From: Haemonchus contortus
Taxonomy: Eukaryota > Nematoda > Chromadorea > Rhabditida > Trichostrongylidae
Assembly: GCA_000469685.2 (NCBI GenBank)
Contig: LS997563.1
Span: 34,688,468 to 34,752,467 of the forward strand
Length of the DNA stretch: 64,000 nt
Reading direction: 5' to 3'
The notes under the pieces were generated by a model, which had not been told where the DNA came from, ran no database searches, and saw only the letters and a list, made by a program, of their open reading frames with translations. Made by a program: the position numbers and the translations under genes. Positions 34,478 through 46,563 of the stretch are shown piece after piece (the stretch's first letter is position 1; each line of letters opens with the position of its first letter).

Positions 34478-35301
34478 CTATGAGCTTTGGTGCAAGCTCT
34501 GCGATTATGACGGGTGCAATATGGATTCCGTCGTGAGTCATTCGTGATTGACCTGACTGACGTTCCAATTCCAATCGAATTTGCGGTCCATTTCTTTTAT
34601 GCGGTCTGTGCAGTTCTTGCTTGTCGGCAAAGGAATGTTCTGTAATCTCTGAGGTCACTGGGAAAATTCCATGTTTAAATAGTGGGATTGAAGCTAGCTC
34701 ACACTGAAAAAGTCTCGGGAACTTGCTCCAGAAGGCTTTTTGTTGCTAGCGGCTTAACCATTCAAAAACGCTGTTAAGGCTTAAGCTCATCTGAGCTTTG
34801 ACTGCACACTTCCAGCGGGCTATAGCAGAGTCCATTGTCCTTGCAAATCCTTTTCTTTCCATCTGCGGCTTCCTCAAACATCACACTATTAGCCCTTACT
34901 TCTACAACTTCAATCATATTTTTGTGACGGAGCACCTCCATCTGTTGGTCTGTCAACCTGGGCCAGACGCTGGAACGACCATAAACTCCCACGTTACTAT
35001 AGGCCCGTCTGGAGTAGCGATAAATATAGCCTAACATCCATTAGTCACATTTCGTGAGCTCGGCTATCATTCGAATAGGATGTGTCGTCAGTGGTATACG
35101 CGGTCAGTGTGTTTTTTTCCACGGTAACCTACATGGATACGTAAATTGAATTTCCACTCGTCTCCGCCCACGGTATGTTCCCATGTCTTCGCCACTGGAA
35201 TTGATGGATGCAGCGACTATCATTCTAGTACACATCATTCTCTGGTAACTTTCTGGCAAAATGCCAGTAACTGCAACAATACGAAGGCTGAACGAGATCA
35301 T
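34478..35301 (-). CDS. Candidate four-exon gene, product unknown
   Basis: Minus-strand model with exons 35301-35129, 34996-34900, 34648-34553 and 34498-34478; the introns of 132, 251 and 54 bases are all GT-AG. Phases agree and the joined frame is 128 codons from Met to TAG. Segments read VEIQFTYPCS, NVGVYGRSSVWPRLTDQQM, NMIEVVE and DRIKEMDRKFDWNWNVSQ. The VGVYGR stretch faintly recalls teneurins, but no EGF or YD repeats are near, so I do not assign it. Other splice choices exist in this GC-richer stretch: an exon frame with WEFMVVPASGP and a last exon ending LIAGGLIVAG. The opposite strand is also open in places. Confidence 0.33.
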
Positions 35302-35764
35302 ATTCGGTCTCGGCCACGGAACAAATGACTACCGACTACGTTTTTCCGGTATGTTGCCTATTCATGGTTTCTTCGATACCATTCACTCATATTTCAACTT
35401 ATTGGCTTCTTATAAAGAGAATCGTAAGACGCTTTCTGGTCATTTCTACACTGCCCAGTCCTCCCAAGTCACTGGCAGCAGCTCGGTTTTGTCTCTTTGA
35501 TACAAACAATTTGCGATAGGTAGATTCTCTTCTCAATGACTGTCCCATAAGCAGCAGCTTCTGTAGCAAATGGCATCCATCCTCCTTACCCCTCAGACCT
35601 TGAAAGCCACGTTCAACGTTGAAGGTAGGTGAAATCAATCTGCAATCTCGAGCCGCTCGGACCAATAGATCTGCTTTCACTATCTGACGAAGCTCGCGAG
35701 GAGCTGAAAACCGGCTGAAAAAGTAGAAGAATAAAGATCGACGTGAGTCGATCCGTTCCTGGAC

Positions 35765-35995
35765 TATGGCCGGATTTGTCTCTCACTCGCAATCGTAATG
35801 GCGTTCCGAATGACTTCAAAAACTTGTGGCAGCCAGCCAAAGTGCATAACAGAGTTTTTATCTTCCCAAGGAACCTGGTACCAATTAATCTACCCCCGGA
35901 GCAACAGAAGCTTATTTGCCCGGAGCGGAGTTTATCTGGATCTCGATCCCCACGGCAAGCGTGTGATTGTGTGCCTATTACCATTACACGCACCA
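35765..35995 (-). repeat. SINE-like family A copy
   Basis: Minus-strand copy with its head at the right end (inverse of GCGTGTAATGGTAATAGGCA) and the middle inverse CTGGTACCAATTAATCTACC. The tail (inverse GCAATCGTAATGGCGTTCCG) is partly altered. It accounts for most of a 149-codon minus-strand frame at this place. Confidence 0.7.
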
Positions 35996-36247
35996 GCTCT
36001 CCCCAGGTGTGAGTGAAGTTCTTTCCAAATGCCAAAGATGTTTCAATGTTCAATTTACACACATTCTGGTGGCCGGACCAGATTCAGGTTCCCGTGTGGT
36101 GCAGAATGGGCCTCGTACATAGCATATCTGACGGGTAGTTGGGGGTGAAGTCAAATTTCTTACCAACCTTTTAGTCCTTACATTCAGGAACTTTTTCATG
36201 ACGGCGGCAAAGACGAACAGACATAGGCAACCTATTTTTCTAAGAAA

Positions 36248-36403
36248 GGCATTACTAATGCCCTTCTTTCTTCTGAATAATCGGCAAAATCTATTTATGG
36301 TAAGAAACCCTCGAGAGCGTCGCCGACATGATGAGGTTCGACCTACAAGTTTAATCCGAAGGCCACTTCCGGGTATAACGAGGAACTTATGCTGCGTAAC
36401 GGA
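36248..36403 (+). repeat. Repeat D copy 2, with protein-like conserved frame
   Basis: Plus-strand frame LNNRQNLFMVRNPRERRRHD, then TSLIRRPLPGITRNL without the stop seen in the 25782 copy. The two copies stay alignable in the same frame, which is the reason to suspect coding ancestry. Product unknown. Confidence 0.6.
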
Positions 36404-37122
36404 ATCATGTGGGAATAGAGAAACGAACCTTGATTGTTGCAAAATTGTTGGGAAAATTGTTGGTTTTTACTGAACTAATGGTATGTCCGATTTGATTTGA
36501 TTTGATATATTACACGAAGATATTCGTGTGAAGCCATAGCAATAAAACGCGAACTAGAGCATAAAATAACTAATGCTACATTTCATAATGGTGATAAAAT
36601 AATGGATGAGTGGAAATAAATTAGGTTAAATGTAACCGCACGCTTAAAAGGTTGCGAGAAAACTACTGGCAAACTAGAAAATGAGTTAGCCACATTGTGA
36701 GAATAGAATCAAAAAGACATAAATTGTGAACGATTTCTCCAAAAGTTCGAAACAACCCCGTTTTGACATTGACAGGGACCAAGGAGGGAATCATGGAGGA
36801 ACTTTGTCGAATGTTAGGGTAACTTCATTTGGATGCTGAATGAGGTCACCAAAAAAGATAATTAGAGAAACGTTAAAGTGAATTACCCCCCAATACAAAC
36901 CATTTTGGGATAGGTAGAGATTCGTTCGTCAAGGATTTCCTCTGTTTTCACATTGGGAGAAAGTTTAGAGGAACTTTCTGAATCCCATTTAACGTTTTAG
37001 TATCAGAAATGAGTGTGATCGATACCAAACACCGGTCGTTAGCCAGTTTTTCATTTTCGGAAGAAACATTTTTTGATCGGTTCTTGTAGCCTTCCCTGGC
37101 TAACCAGAAATTTGAACTTTGT

Positions 37123-37548
37123 TTACTTTGGCAGCGTTTTGTCCACAATCCACCGATGGCACATCGCGTAAAAACTATCAGCTCTCTTCATTTTTAATAC
37201 CCTTCCATGCTGAGTGGCCACAGCGGCTGTTCCACAGCTTGCATTACTTTTCTGATCAAAAACCACAATAAACTGGGATTGGCCGGTGGGCTTGTGCGGC
37301 TTGTGCAACATGCGAAGCTCCAAAGGTGTGGGCCGAGTTACTAAAGCATCTATCAGGACGAGATTGACTACTGGGTGCTGACCTTGACTGAAAGATTCGC
37401 AAGACAAATTCGCGCATGAGCTAGCTAGCCAGCTGGAACTCCTTGGATAAGCCGAGATGCTCTGGAACGTTGCAAATTCAAGTGGAAATCGCAGACGAGT
37501 TCCAAAACAGGGTTGACCATTTTTAAGTCTTCGGTTTCGCTGTTGCAA
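37123..37548 (-). CDS. Unrecognised 141-codon ORF
   Basis: One of the longer repeat-free frames of the window. It contains ASSCANLSCESFSQ and, later, LELRMLHKPHKPTGQSQFIV. A GTCAGC...TTTAG stretch inside is a possible 42-base in-frame intron. No recognisable domain, signal or membrane segment. May be an exon or chance. Confidence 0.22.
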   Translation of the reverse strand: MQQRNRRLKNGQPCFGTRLRFPLEFATFQSISAYPRSSSWLASSCANLSCESFSQGQHPVVNLVLIDALVTRPTPLELRMLHKPHKPTGQSQFIVVFDQKSNASCGTAAVATQHGRVLKMKRADSFYAMCHRWIVDKTLPK

Positions 37549-37883
37549 TTAGCCATGGCCAACATATCGCCTAAAAGTGAACATAAATACGTCCCATATC
37601 CTCAAAGACAGGACTGTGGAAAAATGAGGAATTGAGTTTAGCTTAGCCCTGTCCAGTAATATGAACTGCTTGCATTCAGCTTTATGCCCTAGTCACCGAG
37701 GAGGAATGGTTTGCTTACCATGGAACTTCGATTGGAGAACCAGATAAACCGATGGATCGATTTAGATGGGCCTCCAATAGAACTTCGTGGTACGTAAACT
37801 ACTGCTCCCTGATATGTATGTAGTTTGCTAAAGCCTTTCCAAGATTATAAACTTTATTGGGCTAACGTTTCGGCGAGTTCTAT

Positions 37884-37928
37884 AGTTTTACGTTGATACT
37901 GCTCCCTGGTCAGTATCAACGTAAAACT
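37884..37928. repeat. Perfect 18-base-pair hairpin
   Basis: AGTTTTACGTTGATACTG is followed after nine bases (CTCCCTGGT) by its exact inverse. It sits next to a TTATTGGGCTAACGTTTCGGC stretch and looks like part of a small interspersed element or a structured RNA. No T-run follows that would make it a pol III terminator. Confidence 0.75.
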
Positions 37929-40629
37929 CGCTCCACGGTTCCTGTCGTCTGTGTCGTCATATCCTTACCGTACGTGTAAGGAGTTGATAATTAATGGGTT
38001 TCCTCTTGATCGCTCTTCTGAATTAGTCACGTAGTCGATGGAAGAAAAGCATCCACTGCGTCATTTGTCAAGTTTTTGCCCACAAATCCTCTTTTCTAAT
38101 CTTCTCGAACCACTTTTTCTTTATCCGAAACAGATTTTCCGGTCTCTGGCATTTCCTGTAAATGTGTCTTGGCTGGGTTCCGAATAGTGTGCTTTTTGTT
38201 GTTACTCAGAAATAACTGCAGCAAGTTACGAGTGGGAAACTTTGTTACTATGTATTCTACCTTCATCTGACTCTCTTACAGTGATGAATTTTGGACCAGC
38301 GACCTACCGTCTGTTCTATCATCCACACACTCCATCAGGTAGCCGTGGTGACACCCTAAAAAAAGGGTTGCACCGTTGGTAACCGGATCTCCTCGTCCTG
38401 GCTTTCACTAAAAAAGTAGGGTACCTGAGCAGTTCCTTTTAGAGAATGACTTTGAAAGAGAGTGGACAAGGCGCGTTCACGTCCAAAAGTGCTGTTAAGG
38501 GATGAGAACATTGTAGTAAGCATAAGAGGAAAGCCAAAAACGTGGTCAGCAGGATTTAAAATGAAATTTAGTTTTGGAGATTGAACCATGTTATAATGAG
38601 TTGGAGGACAAAGATATCCCAAATTGCTGTCGGATTCATGTCATGGGATTTGGGCCAGGAAAAGCTCCAGGTCAAATGTGGCACGAGGTTGGCAACTTGT
38701 TTGGCCTCAAAACTTGCTTTTTACTATGATCTCATTTGAATTCAGTCAAGTTGACCGTTTACTCAATTTGGGCAATGATTTCTTCAACAATAACCCTCCC
38801 AACCCACACAGATTTCCGTAAACAACTCGTTTTCCCTGATCCTCCTCTCTAGTTTGATACACTCTAATTTCCTGAATAGATGAAACCTGTGTTAAACTTA
38901 CTCAGTTACACCGTTCGATACCAAATGTATCCAAATGGTAAGGTAACCTACCATTGACCCATTGACCCATTAAAACCTTGAAAACCTTCAAACCCATTGA
39001 AATGTACAGTCCGGGATGAAGTGGCACTTGATAACCTACCAGGTCTCTGACCCCTCAGAATGCCACACGGAGTGTCGTTGTTATTAAAATAGAGCCTAAA
39101 TCAGGCACGATTGAGGCTCAAAGACCGGTAGCACCAGTGACCACATCCGGAAGAGTCCTCTGAGACCTGTGTTTCGAGATGAAGTGTTCCAAACTCAGTT
39201 GACATGGACGAAGTAAATGTGAGATTGATTGTTTTGGGCCAGGCCCTCCCACCATTTACCATTCTCATCCCTTTACTATGTTGTGCCCATGCTTCATGTT
39301 TATCTCCCCCTAACACCCACTAATGGGCCAGTAATTGAAGTTGACATTGTGTCGTGTCCGTAAGCGTCACGATTCTAAGCTTGTTCTATTTCAAATGAAC
39401 AAATAGGCTTGCCTAGCAAGCCTGCCAAGGAGGATATTGCTTGATTCTTGGTCCAATGACAACCTATCATTCCAAGGATTCTTCCTACATCATCTTTTAA
39501 TCTCTCTTTATGACTTCCCCAAAAGACCTCCCTACAGCATCATTACAAGTCGCTGACGTCGTCCCTCCCTTTTTTCCCAGTCATTTTCTCAGAGTGTTCT
39601 TTCGCTTTCTATGCTACGCCTTATTTGTAGGTATGTTCCTGCAGAATGTTTCTTGGTTATGGAATTATTCTGGTACACCCGGCGAATATCTCTGCATGAG
39701 CACCCACATTGTTGGGAAGTCACAGAATGTAGCTCGTATCTAGCCATTGAGTTTTTCGTAATGGGAATATGACGCAAACGGTATCTCCGTCATAGTGAAT
39801 TTGCAATAAGTGAAATTTCTGGATCATCAGGGTTGCTAGACAAGCTGGACAGGGACAGCCATGAATGAACGTATGATCATCCCCAATCATTTAGTTTTAC
39901 CCATTCCCCATCCCAAGCGAATGATAACCCTGAACCGTCCTACCCCACTGCATATACATAGCTGTCACCATTCACTTCAGGCAACATCTTACAAAGTTCC
40001 AGACGTAACAGCAAGAAGAAGTACTGAGGTTTCCATTTTGAAATCTGGTCCTGTGGGGTCCTGGGGCCTTGTGGGTCGATGAGAGATTAGTGTGTCGAAG
40101 AAAGGTACTGGAAAGGGTTGTTCTTTCATCCCATATAAGCGTGTAAATCGAATTGCCAATGGAAGATGCCGGAAGTAGCTGAATTGTGGCAAGAACCACA
40201 GAGTCAGCAGAGTTCTCCTTAGACATGTGTAGCTACATATGATAGTCTAAATGGCTACTTTTTCAGCTTCGTTACGTTAGGCATCAGAAAACTTCGCACT
40301 TTTTGTGTTAGGTTCAAATTTGCTTTGAGAGGCAACGACTGCTTTTTCTGTTTCCCGATTTCCCTAAATTTGTTACTCGGGATACTCTCGAATCGGATAT
40401 TTTGCGATTTATGGGAAGAGTTTGACGTATTAGCGAGCACTCGAATCCCGCTTGTTAGTGTGAGTTGTTTTTAGTATCCAGGTGCGATAAGTACTTCTGC
40501 CTCTTTGTCTGAATGCATTTCTATGCCCTGCCATTCAAGCGCTTCTGCCCTTAGAATGTATGAGAGGAAAGGTCGTCAAAGTTGAGACTTATTCAGAATG
40601 CTCCACTGAACTTTTATTCAGAACAAAAA
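37929..40629. other. No feature recognised
   Basis: Short internal repeats occur (CCATTGACCCATT-type units near 38951-39000). Frames up to 91 codons lack recognisable content. Confidence 0.45.
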
Positions 40630-40914
40630 GAATAAAGACTTCGAACCCTAGTCAATCCCGTCTGAGGGGTGCGCCTCAGCATTTGACTTTATTAAGATAC
40701 TGGTGGCGTAATGAATGCGTCTGTGGCCTACACAATGACTTGTGGTGGGCAGCTCATGTACAAATCAGTGCTTTTATCTTCCCAGACGAGTGTGGTATCA
40801 ATTACCGATCTCGGAAGGGTGAACGGCTCAGTTGCCTTGAGCGGAAATCAACCAGGGATTCGAATTCGTGACCATGCGTGTGTGATAGTGTGCCATTTGC
40901 CACTGCAACACATC
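40630..40914 (-). repeat. SINE-like family A copy
   Basis: Nearly full-length minus-strand copy: inverse B box AGGGATTCGAATTCGTGACC, block inverse ACAATGACTTGTGGTGGGCA, tail inverse AATCCCGTCTGAGGGGTGCG. Confidence 0.85.
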
Positions 40915-43264
40915 CACCAATATTTGGAGTAATGGCGCAGTGCTGTAGGGACCAGGAAAAAATCACGCCTGTAAATCGTGGCTACCTGGCTACCGAACGA
41001 GCACAGAGCTAATCCGGCTCAGCTTCGGGAAGGTTCACCTAAGTATACCTTCATTTTCTACAGTTCACTTTAAGAGACTCTCATTCAGTTGGGGATAAAT
41101 ACAAGACAATTTTTCCTCTGCACCAACTCTGTCCAGTCCTACGTGAAACTTGATTGAAAAACACAATAATATTGTAGCAGTCAATACAGTTCTACTGATA
41201 TTGTAGCTTATCAGATAGTATATTTATTGTATGAAGGGCCAGGCGCAGTGGTGAGTCTGAGCTTAGGCAGATTCTGTTTCCGAACAGTACCAGCTTTAGC
41301 CGGGGTGTAGAACAGTGCTCATAGCGAAACGCTGCTGGTGTCACTATGCTTAGCATCCCCATTGAAAACAACTTCTCACGCTCTCATATCCTGTGAACCT
41401 TGAAATAAGTCATCTCGTACTGAGATCATGTGCTTACACCAACTTCAAGCCTTTTAGAGCTTTATGTTAAATAGTTCTAATTCCATTTTCTATGTTAGCT
41501 CAAAAGTCGCTTACCCTTCATTAGTCTTATACTTGTATTGATGTGTACTTGCTACATAACATAGTAGTCAACATAGTTATGTAAATCAGAGATGGCTCCC
41601 TAATTGCTCAATGTACCTAAATCGCCAGACCTCTAAATATTTCTCCGCTTGAAATGTAACCTAACTGTACGAAGGAGAAAGCCTCCCAACCAGAAGTGTC
41701 GGTGATAGGAACTTTCCTCCCCTAGAGGAAATCTTTAACTGAAGGCTAGGGGGAAACAAGCTGCTTGTAGCTGTTTGTATGTACAGTATTCGAAGTGACT
41801 GTAGCACCTTGTAGGCTAAGATATGAAACTGTGAACAGAGGTTGAACCTGATGAATGATTTAGGAGGGAAGCTGAACAATGAATTCCGGCATTTTAGACT
41901 AGTCGTTGCTTTCACACTTTATCCTGTCCCTTGAACTGTCACTGATAGAGAAACTCTGGAGAACACCGAATCCTTTACTGGTTCTCAATGCGATTTCGTA
42001 ACCTCGTACTAAAACATTGATCGTACTGAAACAAATGGAAAACGAATGCTTCTGTTCAGAAGGGTACCTAAATGAATGAAGTGAATTATAGGAACTGGTT
42101 GAGGGTTTGCTGAGGATTCTATGTTGGTAATCGTTCTGTAGCGCTGTGGCATTGTAGTGGCATATGCTGCAACAGGAGCAAAGCAGAACGCTCGTATCAG
42201 TTCTTTGCATAAGTAATTCGTTTTTTTCCCTTTTCAGACTGTGATTTATATTAAGAGATCCATAGCTCTATTTTATACCAATTAGATGGTATTTATCTCT
42301 ACCCCAATAGGATTTGTGTTGCTTCAAGGGATTCGATGGCTGAGTTTGAATCCTAAGCTCCGAAGCAAGGTCATACATACGAAAGTTAGCCAAACGAAGT
42401 GACTCCATTCTCTCTCTTCCATTGAAAGAAATCAGTCGGTGATGTGATTCATCTTCAAAATGACTCATGACTTTTTATGGACACTTCACTATTGGACTAT
42501 TCAACAAACCCTGTCGTTTTTCTTTCAAAATTAGTTTCCCGTCAAATTGAAATGTCTTCCACTGAGTCACTGGAACAGATTAAAAAACCTCCACTTTGAG
42601 GGCTTCTGAAAATTTAAAGACTAGAGTGGAGGACTCGAATGAAGACGGATATTCATCATCTAATAGTCTTTTATGTTGGGATGAAGGATAAAAGGGTGGG
42701 GGGGGGGGCTTCGAGCCTTGCTTAATCCCTTTCAAAAGAAATCGGATGACTTACTTTATTGTAACTCTCCATTAGGCCGAATTCATCACTCGAAGTGAAC
42801 CACTGGAACTCCTATGGAACTCCTACAACCTTTCCATAGGGTGGGTGAAGGACATCACCCCATTCACAGTGAGCTGAGTGACGTTAAGGTAGTTTCGAGG
42901 TTTCTTTTTTAGAGATGTAACAATAGATACGCTCAAGGCTAACATTTCTATCGAGGGAGATAGAGACGGACTTAATGTCGAGGCTTATCATTTCCTTAGA
43001 CACACACTGAATCACGAACGCCCACTATCATTTACATCAGCGGCTGAGTTGTTACTTATTTATGTGATTCCCTCATGAAGAAGTGGACTATTTAGCAGAC
43101 CTTCTAGTAGGCCAGGACCTTGACAAACTATTAATAAAATCTCAAATATTCGTCAAATTCTAGGAATTTCCCCTATCCCTTGACGTAAGACGTTGACGTT
43201 TCCCCCTCCTCACGGGAGGTTTATGAAATTCACGTAGATAAGTACAAGAATCCACCATTTTCCA
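40915..43264. other. No gene recognised
   Basis: Contains a G-run at about 42698-42710. The 103-codon minus-strand frame at 41899-42210 is Ser/Cys-rich and shows no domain. Confidence 0.45.
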
Positions 43265-44670
43265 CATGATCTGGGTAAAAGAATGGATCACTCTGGAAAT
43301 CTGAGAAAGTGATCAACCGTGGGAGAGATTTGATACTAGGGCATGCAGTGGGTGGAATGGGCCTCATTACATTAATTTTTAATCCTGAAAAATTTTATCC
43401 GATGCTTCGTGAAGTGTCAGGCTTTCCGTTATCCAGTAACAAGATCACCTCGTCTCTGTTTACTACTGCGGCTCACAGTGTTTGCAACTTCTCGTATAAC
43501 ACGGTCCTAAAGGGCAACGAACGCAAAACAAATTGGCATTACTCCTGATGAGACAACTAGCCAGGGCTACTATTTGAAAAAAGGCAACCGGCGAGACAAC
43601 TAACTAAGAATCTCTGTGTCCAGTACCACATCCGGGCCCTAGTTCACAAAATTAGGCCCCTGCAGTGGCTGTCTACTGACTACGAGAGACCGTCCTGCCC
43701 CAGCATCAACCTTATTCCCAACCTTTCTAAGAAGTAGGGCTCGAAAAACGAATTTGATGAGGAGTTTCTCTCTACTCATGCATGCCGCTACTTTTTTCAT
43801 TGTTAACCTCAGATCTGGTCCACTATTACCATGTAGACGAGGAAGGGCATATTTTAAGTGTAAATAAACGCTTAGATTGTGCGTCATAACTTCCCTGTTC
43901 TTACGAACTAACTTCCGGATCTTTTCCAGTTCGCCTATTTTTTCCAAAAACAATATCAAGCACCTACTTCTCTGAGCATTTTTCCATCTAGTAGAGCGAA
44001 GATCTTCAGTGGCATGAATTTGGGACCATTTGAGTACGACCCCTCTAGAAAGGACTCTTTATGGAAGCATAGATGACCGTAAGAGTGCTAGGCAATGGTC
44101 CAACCTGCTGGTCTCGATCGCCCGGTCCCAAGCACTCAAAATTCAGGGTTTCGAGGATCAGAAATCAAGTGCGCATTCGGTACAGCGTCAGATGACTCTC
44201 CAAGCAGCTTATACAGATTGATCTGAGCTGGGATAAACGGAGTATGACGCGGGAGGAGACCAACCTCTATGCTGCAAACTTCTGGAATTGAGTCACTGCG
44301 ATCAGTTCAGCCATGAACAGATCAGTAAACAACCTAATTTACCACGGTTATGATTTTCTGTCTCTCATGACACATTTTCTCTTACCTGAAGAAGGATCCT
44401 CCCAAGAAAACTTCCCACTTCTTTGAAGTGAATTGGAATTGGTCCAGAGGCTAATTCCAAATGACTCCGCCTATAGCGCGGGTGGCATAACCTCGAGCGC
44501 CCATAGCCCATGTCGTAAGCTTTGTGAGAACAGAATTCACTGGAGTTTTGCCCCACATTGTACCCAGACATTCAGATTTGTTTATAAATACAAAACTGTT
44601 TTTATAAAGACAGTGATTGTCGTGTGCCTACAATTCTGCTGTTTCTTTGTTATTTCTTTTAGTCATCATT
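43265..44670. repeat. Tandem duplication, copy 1
   Basis: A sequence of about 1.4 kb that is repeated in direct orientation at 44785-46380. Shared landmarks in the same order: ACTGAGGCATGCAGTGGGTG-like near the start, CGGCTCACAGTGTTTG, then GATGAGACAACTAGCCAGGG, a GAAGATCTTCG-type block, GGTCCAGAGGCTAATTCC and a shared AATTCTGCTGT end. The offset grows from about 1520 to about 1700 bases because of indels. Diverged, so an old duplication. Confidence 0.85.
43639..44058 (-). CDS. Unrecognised ORF within tandem copy 1
   Basis: An open minus-strand frame of about 140 codons (first Met at 43959) runs through the middle of tandem copy 1. It is rich in Lys, Arg and Leu (for example EKIGELEKIRKLVRKNREVM and FVFRALLLRKVGNKVDAG), with one helix- or coiled-coil-like stretch. 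I recognise no domain. In copy 2 the corresponding sequence can be followed (KYALSQLHNKGGSD) but stops soon. Either a surviving exon of a duplicated gene or a chance frame in a repeat. Confidence 0.3.
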   Translation of the reverse strand, partial: RVLSRGVVLKWSQIHATEDLRSTRWKNAQRSRCLILFLEKIGELEKIRKLVRKNREVMTHNLSVYLHLKYALPRLHGNSGPDLRLTMKKVAACMSREKLLIKFVFRALLLRKVGNKVDAGAGRSLVVSRQPLQGPNFVN

Positions 44671-44784
44671 TTTGTTTCTCAAACCAACTACCTTACTGAG
44701 TTCTGAGTTTGTGCTGCAACGAGAACGAATCCAGCTGACAGTACATGAACTTTATGAGATCTCGTGAACCCAGTCTTTTTCTAT

Positions 44785-46380
44785 ATCATCTGTAAGGAAG
44801 ATTGGATCGTCTTGGAGGCCTGAAAAATTTATCAACCGGTGGAGAAGTTTGATACTGAGGCATGCAGTGGGTGGGATGGAACTCATTACATGAATGTCGA
44901 TTTTTGAAAAAGAATTTATTCGATGATTCGTAAAGTGTCAAGCTTTTCGTTATCCTGTAACAAGATCGCCTTTTCCCTTTTACCACTTCGGCTCACAGTG
45001 TTTGTAACTTCTCGTATAACAGGATCCTAAAGGGCAACGTTCGTAAAAAAACATGGCATTACTCTTGATGGGACAACTAGCCAGGGCAACTATCTAACAG
45101 AAGCCAAACGGCGATACATTCAATTAGGAATCTCCAAGCATTGTGACCAAAGTGTGTCCAGCGCCACACCTGTGCTACAGTTCACAGGTACAATTTTGTT
45201 TACCTCTTAACTTGTAATCAAGTATACTTTTTATCATAACAAAATAATTTCTAATAAAATTTACTCAAGTAAATCTCTTTTTGATAACTATGCCCAAACA
45301 CTTATCTTCTTATATTATGTCCGTGTCTACTGCTTAGCTTTCCGTCTAGACTTTAAAGGGCTGTCGTTTTGTGCATCAACCTTGTGGTCTACCTTATTAA
45401 TAGGCAGATTGGAAACGTAATTGTTAAGGAGCTCTTTCCACCCATGTGGGCCATCTCCTCCTCTCAACGTTCGGAATCTAATCTGATCCACCTTTGTTAT
45501 GCAGCTGGGAAAGGGCATATTTCGAGAGTAAATAAATCGGTAGGATTATGCGTCATAGCGGCTGAACCCTCTCTGTCCTTCCGGTACCACTTCCGTATTT
45601 TTTCCACCTTAGCTAGTTTTCCCAGACATAATATTAAACACTGACCTCTCTGGACTTTTTCCCCGACTTATTGGAACGAAGATCACCCGTGGCTTGAATT
45701 TCGGACCATTTTGCCCAGACCATACAGTAAGGACTCATCACTGAAAGCATAAGGTGGTTTGAGTGCTTGTTGTAGAAACAATCCGATTTCATTGAATAGA
45801 GAGGCATTAGCAGTCCAATGAATTGCCCCCTTTCAAGGCAGTCAAAGTCATGGAATCCAAAGATTGGTAATGAAGTACGACCTCAACGAAGGAACACCCT
45901 TCGAGCGGAACACAGAGATTGACTCGATCAGTAAGAACCGAGTATGACGTGCTAGCAGAACAATTTTTGGTTTACAAACTTCTAGAATTGACTCATTGTA
46001 ATTAGTTTAGCCGTAAATGATACGGTAAACAACCTACTTTTTCACGGCTATGATTTTCTTCTATCATGACACATTCGCTGTGCCTGAAGAGCTAACCTTC
46101 CAAGAAAAACCTCCCACTCCTTTGAATTAGATTAGAATTGGTCCAGAGATTAAATCCCAATGACTCCGCCTTCAGCGAAAAGCACAACCTCGGGCGCCAC
46201 ATAGCCTTACTTGTGAGCCTTGTGAGAACAAAACCGACTTGTAACTGCGTCACCCCTGCGTTGCATCTAAAAATTTACATTTGTTTACAAATATGAAAAC
46301 CGTCATTTTTATGTAAACTGACTTTCTTATGCCGACAATTCTGCTGTGATATTTAGTTATTTCTTTTCATTCATTCATTT
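44785..46380. repeat. Tandem duplication, copy 2
   Basis: Second copy of the 43265-44670 unit. It carries extra sequence after about 45190 and many point changes. The long minus-strand frame of copy 1 is broken here by stops and shifts. Confidence 0.85.
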
Positions 46381-46563
46381 TTCCAAGATATCCCGTTGAG
46401 CTTTGAGTTTCCAACGTTCTTTTTGCTTACTGTTCAACTTGTAATTCATGGTTGTTTTGTTTCGAATTGAAAGCGAACATAATGTAATCAACGTAAGGCT
46501 GATATGCCATAAATTGAGAGTTTCTCGTTGGATACAAAGAAAAAACAAAATGTACATTGAAGA

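Noticed and set aside
34774..35037. Teneurin fragment (VGVYGR motif)
   Set aside because: The resemblance is six residues long, and no EGF repeats, NHL or YD repeats were found nearby.
35613..36062. 149-codon minus-strand ORF as a gene
   Set aside because: Most of it is the SINE copy at 35765-35995 read in one frame.
40711..40932. ORFs repeated at 7765, 10609, 18837, 40711 and 63028
   Set aside because: Their similarity to one another is explained by SINE family A, not by a gene family.
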